Source: Flavobacterium album (GTDB lineage: Bacteria > Bacteroidota > Bacteroidia > Flavobacteriales > Flavobacteriaceae). From it: 64,000 bases of DNA. The notes under the pieces were generated by a model. That model saw only the letters and a program-made list of their open reading frames with translations. It made no database searches and was not told the origin of the DNA. Both the position numbers and the translations under genes were made by a program. Shown here one piece after another: positions 34,995 to 43,598 of this stretch (within the stretch, counting starts at the first letter, position 1; every line of letters begins with the position of its first letter). The DNA lies in NCBI RefSeq assembly GCF_003096035.1, contig NZ_CP029186.1:633001-697000 (forward strand), written 5' to 3'.

Positions 34995-35543
34995 ATGTCA
35001 ATAGAAACCATGTCATTATCGGGACGAAAGAAGGAGGTTTCCAACAAAAAGATGACTTTTTTGGAAAGCCTTTACCTTGTGACGATCTTAAAAGGCCTGT
35101 TCATTACCATCAGGCACTTATTTAGGCGCAAAGTAACTATAAAATACCCGGAACAGACCCGTGAGATGAGTCCGGTATACCGCGGCCAGCACATGCTGAT
35201 GCGCGACGAGGAAGGCCGTGAGCGCTGTACAGCCTGTGGGTTGTGCGCCCTCTCCTGCCCTGCTGAGGCGATCACTATGAAAGCCGAAGAGCGCAAGCCG
35301 GACGAGATGCACCTGTACCGTGAAGAGAAATATGCTTCTATTTATGAGATCAACATGCTGCGCTGCATTTTCTGTGGGCTGTGTGAGGAAGCGTGCCCTA
35401 AACAGGCTATCTATCTTACCAAATCAAGGACGATGGTACGCTCTAACAGCGACAGGGAAGACTTTATCTTTGGTAAGGACAAACTGGTGATGCCGCTTGA
35501 TATGGCAATAGACAATACTAAAAAACCCCAAATGGCAAAATAG
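34995..35543 (+). CDS. nuoI: NADH-quinone oxidoreductase subunit I
   Basis: Carries clusters N6a and N6b. Length 182. Two classical 4Fe-4S motifs: CTACGLCALSCPAEAI and CIFCGLCEEACPKQAI. The N-terminal amphipathic region LESLYLVTILKGLFITIRHL anchors it to the membrane. nuoJ starts on the base after its stop. Confidence 0.97.
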   Translation: MSIETMSLSGRKKEVSNKKMTFLESLYLVTILKGLFITIRHLFRRKVTIKYPEQTREMSPVYRGQHMLMRDEEGRERCTACGLCALSCPAEAITMKAEERKPDEMHLYREEKYASIYEINMLRCIFCGLCEEACPKQAIYLTKSRTMVRSNSDREDFIFGKDKLVMPLDMAIDNTKKPQMAK

Positions 35544-36047
35544 ATGATCACAACATTATTCTACATTTTATCGGCCATTACACTTGCTACGGCGTTTTTG
35601 ACAATATTCAGCAAAAACCCGATACACAGTGCCATTTACCTTGTACTCTGCTTTTTCTCTATCGCAGGGCATTACCTGATGTTCAACGCACAGTTTCTTG
35701 CAATCGTACACGTTATCGTTTACTCCGGGGCCATCATGATACTCATGCTCTTTACGATAATGCTCATGAACCTCAATAAGGAAGACGAAAAGAACAAATC
35801 AGTCCTCACGCAGATAGCGGCAGTGATCGCTTTCTGCCTTGTAGCGTTCGTATTGTTGGCAACATTCGTTAAGGCGCAGCCGCAGCTTGAATATGTTACT
35901 TCCGGAAAAGATTTCCAGTCGATCAAAATATTAGGCCAGGTATTGCTTAACGAATATATGGTTCCGTTCGAATTTGCATCAGTACTACTTCTGGTATCGA
36001 TGATCGGGGCGGTATTATTATCTAAAAAAGAACATATTAATAATTAG
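35544..36047 (+). CDS. nuoJ: NADH-quinone oxidoreductase subunit J
   Basis: Membrane subunit of 167 residues with five helices, including the conserved third helix AIVHVIVYSGAIMILMLFTI with its pi-bulge Tyr-Ser-Gly. nuoK starts 1 base after its stop. Confidence 0.95.
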   Translation: MITTLFYILSAITLATAFLTIFSKNPIHSAIYLVLCFFSIAGHYLMFNAQFLAIVHVIVYSGAIMILMLFTIMLMNLNKEDEKNKSVLTQIAAVIAFCLVAFVLLATFVKAQPQLEYVTSGKDFQSIKILGQVLLNEYMVPFEFASVLLLVSMIGAVLLSKKEHINN

Positions 36048-36048
36048 T

Positions 36049-36369
36049 ATGGAAAATATATTACAGGAAATAGGCATCGAAAACTATATTTACCTATCTG
36101 CGCTGCTGTTCTGCATCGGGGTATTCGGGGTATTGTACAGGAGGAATGCCATCGTGATGTTCATGTCGATCGAGATCATGCTTAACGCCGTAAACCTGCT
36201 GCTGGTAGCTTTTTCTACCTATCACCAGGATGCGCAGGGGCAGGTATTCGTATTCTTCTCTATGGCTGTTGCCGCTGCCGAGGTTGCCGTGGGGCTTGCC
36301 ATATTGGTAGCCGTGTACAGGAACCTGAACAACATTGACATTGATAATTTGAAAAATTTAAAAGGATAA
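36049..36369 (+). CDS. nuoK: NADH-quinone oxidoreductase subunit K
   Basis: Three-helix membrane subunit of 106 residues. Conserved glutamates lie in MFMSIEIMLNAVNLLLV and MAVAAAEVAVGLAILV, the proton-path residues of NuoK. Confidence 0.96.
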   Translation: MENILQEIGIENYIYLSALLFCIGVFGVLYRRNAIVMFMSIEIMLNAVNLLLVAFSTYHQDAQGQVFVFFSMAVAAAEVAVGLAILVAVYRNLNNIDIDNLKNLKG

Positions 36370-36375
36370 CGCCTG

Positions 36376-38259
36376 ATGGATACAAATTTGGCTTTACTAT
36401 TATTATTCGCGCCTTTTGCAGGGTTTCTGTTGAACGTTTTTTTTGGGAAAAAATTAAGCAGGAATGCAGCAGGCGTATTAGGGACTCTGGCAGTTGCCGT
36501 GTCCTTCGGAGTAACATTATTTTTCTTCCTTCAGGTAAACAGTACGAAAGAGCCTGTCATGATCGACCTGTTCCAGTGGATGCAGCTGGCCAACTTTTCG
36601 GTTGACTTCGGATTCCAGCTGGACCAGCTTTCGTTGCTGTGGCTGATGTTCGTTACCGGAATCGGTACGCTTATCCACATGTACTCGATCAGCTATATGC
36701 ATGATGACGAGAACATCCATAAATTCTTCGCTTACCTGAACCTGTTCGTTTTCTTTATGATTACGTTGGTTATGGGAAGCAACCTCCTTATCATGTTCAT
36801 CGGCTGGGAAGGCGTTGGGCTTTGCTCGTACCTTCTTATCGGTTTCTGGTACAAAAACCAGGATTATAACGATGCTGCTAAGAAAGCTTTCATTATGAAC
36901 CGTATCGGTGACCTTGGTTTCCTTATCGGGATATTCATCATCGCTTACCTGTTCCATACACTGGATTATACAGTTATCCGTACCATAATTACCGAAGGCA
37001 AATTTACCGTTGATGCTACATGGTTAAGTATTGCCGCGCTATGCCTTTTCATAGGTGCGTGTGGTAAAAGTGCGCAGATACCGCTCTACACATGGCTTCC
37101 GGATGCGATGGCAGGCCCTACCCCGGTTTCGGCGCTTATCCACGCTGCCACAATGGTAACGGCAGGTATCTTTATGATCACAAGGATGAACTTCCTTTTC
37201 AACCTGGCTCCGGATGTACAAAACGTAATTGCCATAGTTGGTGCCGTAACCGCATTGGTTGCCGCAGCCATAGGCCTTGTTCAGAACGATATTAAAAAAG
37301 TACTGGCCTACTCTACAGTATCTCAGTTGGGCCTTATGTTCCTTGCACTTGGGCTTGGCGCTTATGAGATCGCGGTATTCCACGTAATCACGCATGCTTT
37401 CTTTAAAGCCTGCCTGTTCCTTGGATCGGGATCGGTTATCCACGCACTGCACGGAGAGCAGGACATGCGCAACATGGGCGGCCTTCGCAAAGTGATGAAG
37501 ATAACATTTGCAACATTCCTTATCTCGACACTTGCGATCTCGGGCTTACCCCCATTCTCCGGATTCTTCTCTAAAGACGAAATATTGATGGCTGCCTACC
37601 ATGAAAACCCTGTACTATGGGTTATTGGTTCGGTTGCCTCTATAATGACGGCATTCTATATGTTCCGCCTTTTGTACCTTACATTCTACAAAGATTTCAG
37701 GGGTACCGAAGAGCAGAAACACCACCTGCACGAATCGCCTGCACTAATTACGTTCCCGCTTATTGTTCTGGCGATACTTGCCCTTGTGGGCGGTGCCATC
37801 AGCCTGCCGGGAAGCAGCTGGCTTAACGAATACCTTGCACCTGTAATGGCAAAACCTGCCGCACACCACCACCTTGACAACACCGCATATATGCTTATGG
37901 GCATAGCTGTTGTAGGCGCGCTTCTGGGCATCGGTATTGCATACGCTAAGTATATCAAAAAATCTGAGGTACCGGAACCGGACAGTAAGATTACGGGGGT
38001 TGCCAAAGTGCTTTACAATAAATTTTATGTTGACGAGCTGTACATGGCCGTGATCGTAAAACCTGTTTATGCCATTGGGAGCTTCTTTAAGAATGTTATT
38101 GAGGTGGCTATATCCGGATCTGTTTTCGGGCTGGGCAAACTGGCAAATATGCTGGGTTCTGAAGGCAAAACGATACAGAACGGCAGCATAGGCTTCTACC
38201 TTTTCGTATTTGTTGCGGGCGTATGCTCAATTATAGGTTATATTTTTCTGGCAAAATAA
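36376..38259 (+). CDS. nuoL: NADH-quinone oxidoreductase subunit L
   Basis: Antiporter-like proton-pumping subunit of 627 residues. Seen: MFIGWEGVGLCSYLLIGFWY with the key glutamate, the lysine helices (GACGKSAQIPLYTWLPDAMAG, GPTPVSALIHAATMVTAGIF), and a long C-terminal region with the lateral helix (about residues 480-627). nuoM starts 9 bases later. Confidence 0.97.
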   Translation: MDTNLALLLLFAPFAGFLLNVFFGKKLSRNAAGVLGTLAVAVSFGVTLFFFLQVNSTKEPVMIDLFQWMQLANFSVDFGFQLDQLSLLWLMFVTGIGTLIHMYSISYMHDDENIHKFFAYLNLFVFFMITLVMGSNLLIMFIGWEGVGLCSYLLIGFWYKNQDYNDAAKKAFIMNRIGDLGFLIGIFIIAYLFHTLDYTVIRTIITEGKFTVDATWLSIAALCLFIGACGKSAQIPLYTWLPDAMAGPTPVSALIHAATMVTAGIFMITRMNFLFNLAPDVQNVIAIVGAVTALVAAAIGLVQNDIKKVLAYSTVSQLGLMFLALGLGAYEIAVFHVITHAFFKACLFLGSGSVIHALHGEQDMRNMGGLRKVMKITFATFLISTLAISGLPPFSGFFSKDEILMAAYHENPVLWVIGSVASIMTAFYMFRLLYLTFYKDFRGTEEQKHHLHESPALITFPLIVLAILALVGGAISLPGSSWLNEYLAPVMAKPAAHHHLDNTAYMLMGIAVVGALLGIGIAYAKYIKKSEVPEPDSKITGVAKVLYNKFYVDELYMAVIVKPVYAIGSFFKNVIEVAISGSVFGLGKLANMLGSEGKTIQNGSIGFYLFVFVAGVCSIIGYIFLAK

Positions 38260-38268
38260 TTCATACTG

Positions 38269-39720
38269 ATGGACGTATCTTTCATACTTGTTATCTTATT
38301 ATTCGGGGGGGCAGCGACTTACTTTGTAGGTGATAAATGGGCTTCCAAAGCAGCGCTTATTTTCAGCACGGCAGCTTTTGCAGCAGCTATTTATGTTACC
38401 TACCGCTTTACCGGCGGCGGAAATGTAAACTATGCCCACGCCTGGATACGGGTGCCGCGCATCACACTGGCTTTCGTTGGCGACGGCCTTTCCCTGTCGA
38501 TGGTATTGCTTACCACCGCGCTGACTCCGATAATCATATTCACTTCATTCGGTAACCTGTTCCCGAAAACAAGGGGTTTCTACGCCCTTATCATGTTCAT
38601 GGCCTTTGCGATGACAGGAACCTTCCTGAGCGCTGATGGCCTGGTTTATTATATCTTTTGGGAACTTTCGCTTATCCCGATCTATTTTATAGCCCTTGTG
38701 TGGGGTAGCGGCAATGCGGAAGACAGGAAAAAAGCGGTAGTGAAGTTCTTCATCTACACTTTTGCAGGATCGCTCTTCATGCTGGTATCGTTCCTTTACC
38801 TGTACCACAAAACAGGTTCCTTCTATTTCAGGCACCTGTATAATGCCATGCTTACACCAAACGAGCAATTACTTGTATTCTTAGGATTCTTTTTGGCCTA
38901 TGCTATTAAGATCCCTATCATACCTTTCCATACCTGGCAGGCTAATGTTTACCAGAAAGCCCCGGCTGCGGGTACTATGTTGCTTTCGGGCATCATGCTT
39001 AAAATGGCGCTGTTCAGCATCATCAGGTGGCAGCTGCCAATTGCCCCGGGCCCGGTATTCGAATACCAGTTTATCATCATAGGTGTTTGCGTTGCTGGTG
39101 TTATCTACGGATCGATACTGGCGCTTAAGCAAAACAGCCTTAAAAAATTACTGGCCTACTCTTCACTGGCACACGTTGGCCTCATCGCGGCCGGTGCTTA
39201 TACGCTCACCATCGACGGTTTTCGCGGCGCTTTCCTTCAAATGATGGCCCACGGCTTTGTAGTGGTAGGATTATTCTTTGCTGCCGAGATCATCTCACGC
39301 CGTTTCAATACCGATGCGATCAGCGAAATGGGCGGCATCAGGATACAATCGCCTAAGTTCACATCGATGTTCATGATACTGGTATTGGCCTCTGTAGCGC
39401 TGCCTGCCACATTTAACTTTGTGGGAGAATTTGAATTGCTGTACAGCCTCGCGCAAACCAATATATGGATCGCTGTGATCGGCGGTACCACTATCATACT
39501 TGGCGCGTTTTATATGCTGCGCATGTTCCAGCAGGTGATGCTTGGCGAGAAGAACGCGAAGTTTTTTGCCGATGTTACTTTCAGCGAAGGATTTGCGATG
39601 GTACTGATAATAGGCGTACTGCTGTTTTTCGGACTGTACCCGAAACCTATTGTGGATTTCGTTACGCCCGAATTAAAGAGCACTTTAGAATACATAAACC
39701 GATTTAATTTAGCCCGATAG
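38269..39720 (+). CDS. nuoM: NADH-quinone oxidoreductase subunit M
   Basis: Second antiporter-like subunit, 483 residues. Seen: IFWELSLIPIYFIALVWG with the conserved Glu, IPIIPFHTWQANVYQKAPAA, and YSSLAHVGLIAAG. nuoN starts 3 bases later. Confidence 0.97.
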   Translation: MDVSFILVILLFGGAATYFVGDKWASKAALIFSTAAFAAAIYVTYRFTGGGNVNYAHAWIRVPRITLAFVGDGLSLSMVLLTTALTPIIIFTSFGNLFPKTRGFYALIMFMAFAMTGTFLSADGLVYYIFWELSLIPIYFIALVWGSGNAEDRKKAVVKFFIYTFAGSLFMLVSFLYLYHKTGSFYFRHLYNAMLTPNEQLLVFLGFFLAYAIKIPIIPFHTWQANVYQKAPAAGTMLLSGIMLKMALFSIIRWQLPIAPGPVFEYQFIIIGVCVAGVIYGSILALKQNSLKKLLAYSSLAHVGLIAAGAYTLTIDGFRGAFLQMMAHGFVVVGLFFAAEIISRRFNTDAISEMGGIRIQSPKFTSMFMILVLASVALPATFNFVGEFELLYSLAQTNIWIAVIGGTTIILGAFYMLRMFQQVMLGEKNAKFFADVTFSEGFAMVLIIGVLLFFGLYPKPIVDFVTPELKSTLEYINRFNLAR

Positions 39721-39723
39721 AGA

Positions 39724-41121
39724 ATGAATACATTAATAGCTATTGCAGGATTAGGGATTTTATGCCTTATAGCTGAAATTTTCAATTTGAGGAAAGCCAT
39801 TGTGCCGGTAACCATCGTTGGTCTGCTTGGAGCCCTTGGACTTACCGTGGCTGAATATATGGCGCTTGACCCAAATGCATCTGTGCAGGTAATGAGCGGC
39901 TTTTACAACAACATGATTGTTCCGGACAAGTTTGCAATAAGCTTTTCGGGGCTGTTTATTATCCTTGCCATTTTCCTTATCGCGCTTACTCCGGATTTCC
40001 ACAAGGACCACAAGCCGAAACTATCCGATTTTGTTGCCATAAAACTGTTCCTGCTTACAGGCGCGATTGCTATGGTTTCGTTCGGCAACCTTTCGATGTT
40101 TTTCCTTGGTATCGAGGTGCTGTCTATAGCCTTATATGTATTGGCAGCCAGCGAGCCTAAAAACCTGAAAAGCAACGAGGCTGGTATGAAATACTTCCTG
40201 ATGGGAGCATTCGCATCGGGTATCATATTGTTCGGTATCGCACTTATTTATGGCGCGACCGGATCGTTTGACATTGCTACAATACACAATGCGACCCTCG
40301 ACCCTGCACTCCCGAAATGGTTCTTCATCGGTATGGTAATGCTGACCATAGGCTTGTTATTCAAGATGGCTATCGTTCCGTTCCACTTTTGGGCACCGGA
40401 TGTGTATGAAGGATCGCCTGCGCTTACTACCGCTACGATGAGCACACTGGCCAAGATTGCTGCTATTGCCGCTTTCTTCAAATTGCTGGTGGGCATGAAC
40501 AATGAGATTCCGGGGTCGTATGTTACCGTAATAGGGATTGTTGCCGTATTGTCAATGACAGTGGGTAACCTTATGGCATTAAAACAGGACAACGTAAAAA
40601 GGATGCTTGCTTTTTCGGGTATCTCGCACGCTGGCTTTATGCTCATGACTTTCTATAACCCGATAGCTACACAAGGCACTCTGCTGTATTATACTGCGGC
40701 TTATTCGCTTGCCGGTATTGCGGCATTTGCTGTAGTGCTGTTTGTTTGCAGGACAAAAGGTGACGAAGACATTTACAATTTCAACGGATTGGGCAAAACA
40801 CACCCGGTTATGGCTGGCGTTTTAACCTGTTCCCTGTTATCAATGGCGGGTATCCCGATATTTTCAGGGTTCTTTGCCAAGCTGTTCCTTTTCAACCAGG
40901 TGCTTGCGACAAACCACGTAGTAATCGTTATCATCGCTGTAGTAAACTCCATCATAAGCGTGGGTTACTACTTTAAGCTGATACTGGCCATGTACACTAA
41001 GGACGATACCGAAAAAAGGGAGCCGCTGCCGTTTATGTATGGTGCCGTAGCGATTGTTTCGCTATTAGTGAGCATTGCCATTGGACTTTGGCCTTCGATG
41101 GTTACAGGACTTATACGATAA
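39724..41121 (+). CDS. nuoN: NADH-quinone oxidoreductase subunit N
   Basis: Third antiporter-like subunit, 465 residues and last gene of the operon. Seen: FFLGIEVLSIALYVLAASEP, KMAIVPFHFWAPDVYEGSPA and LAFSGISHAGFMLM. A strong terminator follows within 25 bases. Confidence 0.96.
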   Translation: MNTLIAIAGLGILCLIAEIFNLRKAIVPVTIVGLLGALGLTVAEYMALDPNASVQVMSGFYNNMIVPDKFAISFSGLFIILAIFLIALTPDFHKDHKPKLSDFVAIKLFLLTGAIAMVSFGNLSMFFLGIEVLSIALYVLAASEPKNLKSNEAGMKYFLMGAFASGIILFGIALIYGATGSFDIATIHNATLDPALPKWFFIGMVMLTIGLLFKMAIVPFHFWAPDVYEGSPALTTATMSTLAKIAAIAAFFKLLVGMNNEIPGSYVTVIGIVAVLSMTVGNLMALKQDNVKRMLAFSGISHAGFMLMTFYNPIATQGTLLYYTAAYSLAGIAAFAVVLFVCRTKGDEDIYNFNGLGKTHPVMAGVLTCSLLSMAGIPIFSGFFAKLFLFNQVLATNHVVIVIIAVVNSIISVGYYFKLILAMYTKDDTEKREPLPFMYGAVAIVSLLVSIAIGLWPSMVTGLIR

Positions 41122-41141
41122 AATTCCTTTATAAAATATAC

Positions 41142-41173
41142 AGCGCATTGCTTTCGGGTAATGCGCTTTTTTG
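41142..41173 (+). terminator. Terminator of the nuo operon
   Basis: AGCGCATT (41142-41149) pairs with AATGCGCT (41160-41167), followed by a run of T. Confidence 0.88.
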
Positions 41174-41256
41174 TTTTAGACCTAAAAGGTTCTGCGCAAG
41201 AAGTAAATTTTTCATTCAAAATAAGATTATATTCTTATAATGATTAAATTTGCTTT

Positions 41257-42531
41257 ATGTATGCACTCATCGATTGCAATAATTTCTATGTATCCTGTGA
41301 AAGGGTTTTCCAGCCGAAGTGGCAGGGGAAACCTGTTGTGGTATTGTCCAACAACGATGGCTGCATTATTTCGCGCAGCGAAGAAGCAAAGACACTGGGC
41401 ATCGGCATGGCGGTGCCGGAATTCAAGATCAGGCCGCTGCTGAAGGAATATAATGTAGGTGTTTTTTCGTCCAACTACCCGCTGTATGGCGACCTCAGCG
41501 AACGTATGATGGAAACCATGCGGATGTTCACCCCTAACGTAGAAGTGTATAGCATCGACGAGGCCTTTCTTGATTTTACGGGGATGAACATTGCCGATTT
41601 TCATGACTATGGGCTGCAGATGCGCACGCGCGCGTGGAACTGGCTCAGCCTGCCGATATGCGTTGGGATCGCGCCTACCCGGGTGCTTGCAAAGGCCGCC
41701 AACCGCATTGCCAAGAAATTCCAGGACAAGACCGGCGGTGTTTACGTGATCGATAACGATGAGAAACGCATAAAGGCGCTCAAATGGCTGAAGATCGGTG
41801 ATGTATGGGGCATTGGCTACCGCTCTGCCCGCAAGCTGAAGGCGCTGAACATTAATACTGCTTACGACTTTATACAGCCTTACTTTGAGCAGTGGATCCG
41901 TAGGAATATGGGTGTGGTGGGCCTTCGCCTGAAAAGCGAGCTCGAAGGACAGTCGGTATTAGGCCCCGACCCTATTGATATCGATAAGAAAAGCATCGCC
42001 ACGACACGGAGCTTTCCTAAGCAGCTTACCGACTACGACCTCATCCGTGAACGCGTTTCTACCTTTGCGACAGTAACGGCTGAGAAACTCCGGAAACAGG
42101 GCTCGTGCTGCCATACCGTAATCGTCATGCTGGTAGCCGACAAGCACAGCATCGAAAACCTGAAGTACCATTACAGCCGGGCAATGACGCTGCCCTTTCC
42201 TACCAATTCTGCACTGACGATAAACAATGCTGCCATACAGCTGCTGAAAACCCTTATGGATAGTACCGATACCATACGGTTCAAGAAAGCGGGCGTTATC
42301 GTGACGGAACTTATTCCCGAGGACAACAGGCAGTTTAACCTTTTTCTCGATGAGAACCCCAAGCACCTGGAACTGATGAAAGCCATGGACAAAGTAAACC
42401 GCAAAATGGGTGACCGCATGATACGCCTCGGAACGCAGGAAAAAAAGACATGGGACATGAAGCAGGATATGCTTTCTCCTGGCTATACCACCAAATTTGG
42501 CGATATCCTGACAATAAACTGCGAATCATGA
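41257..42531 (+). CDS. umuC: DNA polymerase V catalytic subunit (Y-family)
   Basis: Translesion DNA polymerase of 424 residues (E. coli UmuC 422). Seen: the first metal motif ALIDCNNFYVSCE (D6), the palm motif YSIDEAFLDFTG (D101, E102), the helix-hairpin-helix WGIGYRSARKLKAL, and a little-finger domain with SIATTRSFPKQLTDYDLI. A TAAATTTG element at 41245-41252 ends only 4 bases before the ATG, so transcripts may be leaderless or the true promoter is further up. It is translationally coupled to umuD downstream, the reverse of the usual umuD-umuC order. Confidence 0.94.
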   Translation: MYALIDCNNFYVSCERVFQPKWQGKPVVVLSNNDGCIISRSEEAKTLGIGMAVPEFKIRPLLKEYNVGVFSSNYPLYGDLSERMMETMRMFTPNVEVYSIDEAFLDFTGMNIADFHDYGLQMRTRAWNWLSLPICVGIAPTRVLAKAANRIAKKFQDKTGGVYVIDNDEKRIKALKWLKIGDVWGIGYRSARKLKALNINTAYDFIQPYFEQWIRRNMGVVGLRLKSELEGQSVLGPDPIDIDKKSIATTRSFPKQLTDYDLIRERVSTFATVTAEKLRKQGSCCHTVIVMLVADKHSIENLKYHYSRAMTLPFPTNSALTINNAAIQLLKTLMDSTDTIRFKKAGVIVTELIPEDNRQFNLFLDENPKHLELMKAMDKVNRKMGDRMIRLGTQEKKTWDMKQDMLSPGYTTKFGDILTINCES

Positions 42532-42956
42532 AACAGGCATTGACATTCTTTCGGCCCGATGATGAGAGCACCCCGGGTTTGCCGTTTGTAACGCACGGCA
42601 TTTCGGCAGGGTTTGCATCACCGGCACAGGATTTCATGCAGGAGCGCATCGACCTGAATAAAGAACTTGCCAAAAACTGGCTGACTACATTCTACATAAG
42701 GGTTTCGGGAAACTCGATGATGAATGCCGGGATAGCCGATGGCGACCTGCTCGTTGCCGACCGCAGCCTGGAACCTGCTGATGGAAAGATAGCCATTTGC
42801 CTCATCGATGGCGAGTTTACCGTAAAGCGCCTGAAACTGGATAAAGACTGCCTGTACCTTATGCCCGAGAATCCTGCCTACCAGCCCATAAAAGTGAGCG
42901 AAGAAAATAATTTTACGGTTTGGGGAATCGTGACGTATGTGGTGAAGAGTTTGTAA
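42528..42956 (+). CDS. umuD: UmuD-like self-cleaving subunit (S24 peptidase family)
   Basis: Processing subunit of polymerase V, 142 residues. The ATG at 42528 overlaps the umuC stop (ATGA); the longer frame from 42450 is rejected. Cleavage site Ala27-Gly28 (GISAGFASPAQD), catalytic Ser63 in SGNSMMNAGIADGD and Lys100 in GEFTVKRL. The spacing between the three matches E. coli UmuD (G25, S60, K97) with an offset of three. Self-cleavage on RecA filaments would activate UmuC. Confidence 0.93.
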   Translation: MKQALTFFRPDDESTPGLPFVTHGISAGFASPAQDFMQERIDLNKELAKNWLTTFYIRVSGNSMMNAGIADGDLLVADRSLEPADGKIAICLIDGEFTVKRLKLDKDCLYLMPENPAYQPIKVSEENNFTVWGIVTYVVKSL

Positions 42957-42957
42957 A

Positions 42958-43250
42958 CTACAACTTTCTTTTCTTCCATTTTTTTGGTGATCGTGAAGTA
43001 TGAAAAACACCAATATAAACAGTATATCCTCCTTGACAATATAATGTATGCCATAAGGAAAACGGTAAATGAAAAACACTTTAATTTTTCTATACCTATC
43101 CTGGAAAGCTAAAGGACTTAGGGCAATCTCACTTATACCCGCTTCAAGGCAAAGTTCAAAATCATAAGACAGGCCTTCCCGTTGCTCATCATACCACAGA
43201 ATAGCATCTTCAATATCCAATAGTGCTTCATCGGTAAAATGAATTTTTAT
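42958..43250 (-). pseudogene. ParE/RelE-family toxin, start codon lost and frameshifted
   Basis: The first reading frame gives IKIHFTDEALLDIEDAILWY and on to HYIVKEDILFI, a ParE-type toxin. It then leaves the family pattern. One base over, the other frame continues as GVFHTSRSPKKWKKRKL and a stop at 42958, exactly the conserved ParE C-terminus. So one base is missing (or two extra) near 43007-43013. The start is also damaged: an ATA codon stands at 43248-43250 where an ATG overlapping the antitoxin stop would be expected. A TTG at 43220 could still start a fragment. The gene ends 1 base from the convergent umuD. Confidence 0.8.
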
Positions 43251-43456
43251 TTCCTGAGGCCTTTAATACGGCTTTTAACTTCATCCCATGTATATAGCTG
43301 GGTCTCGCCTCTTTCAAGTCTGTCAAGCCTAATGTCGAGTTCCTGCTTTATCTCATCTGAAAGTTCCAGGTCTTTTTTGGAAATGCTGTCCCATAGCTGC
43401 TCAGCAAGTATAATCTTTTCGGCATTGCTATATTTTTCAATATCTTTAACTTTCAT
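43247..43456 (-). CDS. Antitoxin, addiction-module family (PF09720-like)
   Basis: Small acidic protein of 69 residues: SNAEKIILAEQLWDSISKKD then LSDEIKQELDIRLDRLERGE, ending in LYTWDEVKSRIKGLRK. This is the standard antitoxin partner of ParE-like toxins in Bacteroidetes and proteobacteria. A TATCTTTA -7-like element precedes it. The gene itself is intact although its toxin is broken. Confidence 0.85.
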   Translation of the reverse strand: MKVKDIEKYSNAEKIILAEQLWDSISKKDLELSDEIKQELDIRLDRLERGETQLYTWDEVKSRIKGLRK

Positions 43457-43598
43457 GATACTGTTTTTTATAAAGATATAAAATTAATGATATATCTTTC
43501 AACTCCAAAATGACAAACGCATTGTTTGGTTATAAACTTTTGGGGTTTGTAACTGAAGCTGCGACCTGCCTATTCCGCAAAAAGGCTGTGACTTAAAC

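Noticed and set aside
34982..34997. Possible vector or assembly contamination because the nuoI leader resembles a phage T7 gene 10 style leader
   Set aside because: The similarity is limited to about a dozen bases, and the flanks are continuous nuoH and nuoI coding sequence, so it is native.
42618..43220. 200-residue continuous frame covering umuD on the opposite strand
   Set aside because: Only its first third is a ParE toxin; the rest is read-through after the frameshift into the antisense of umuD.
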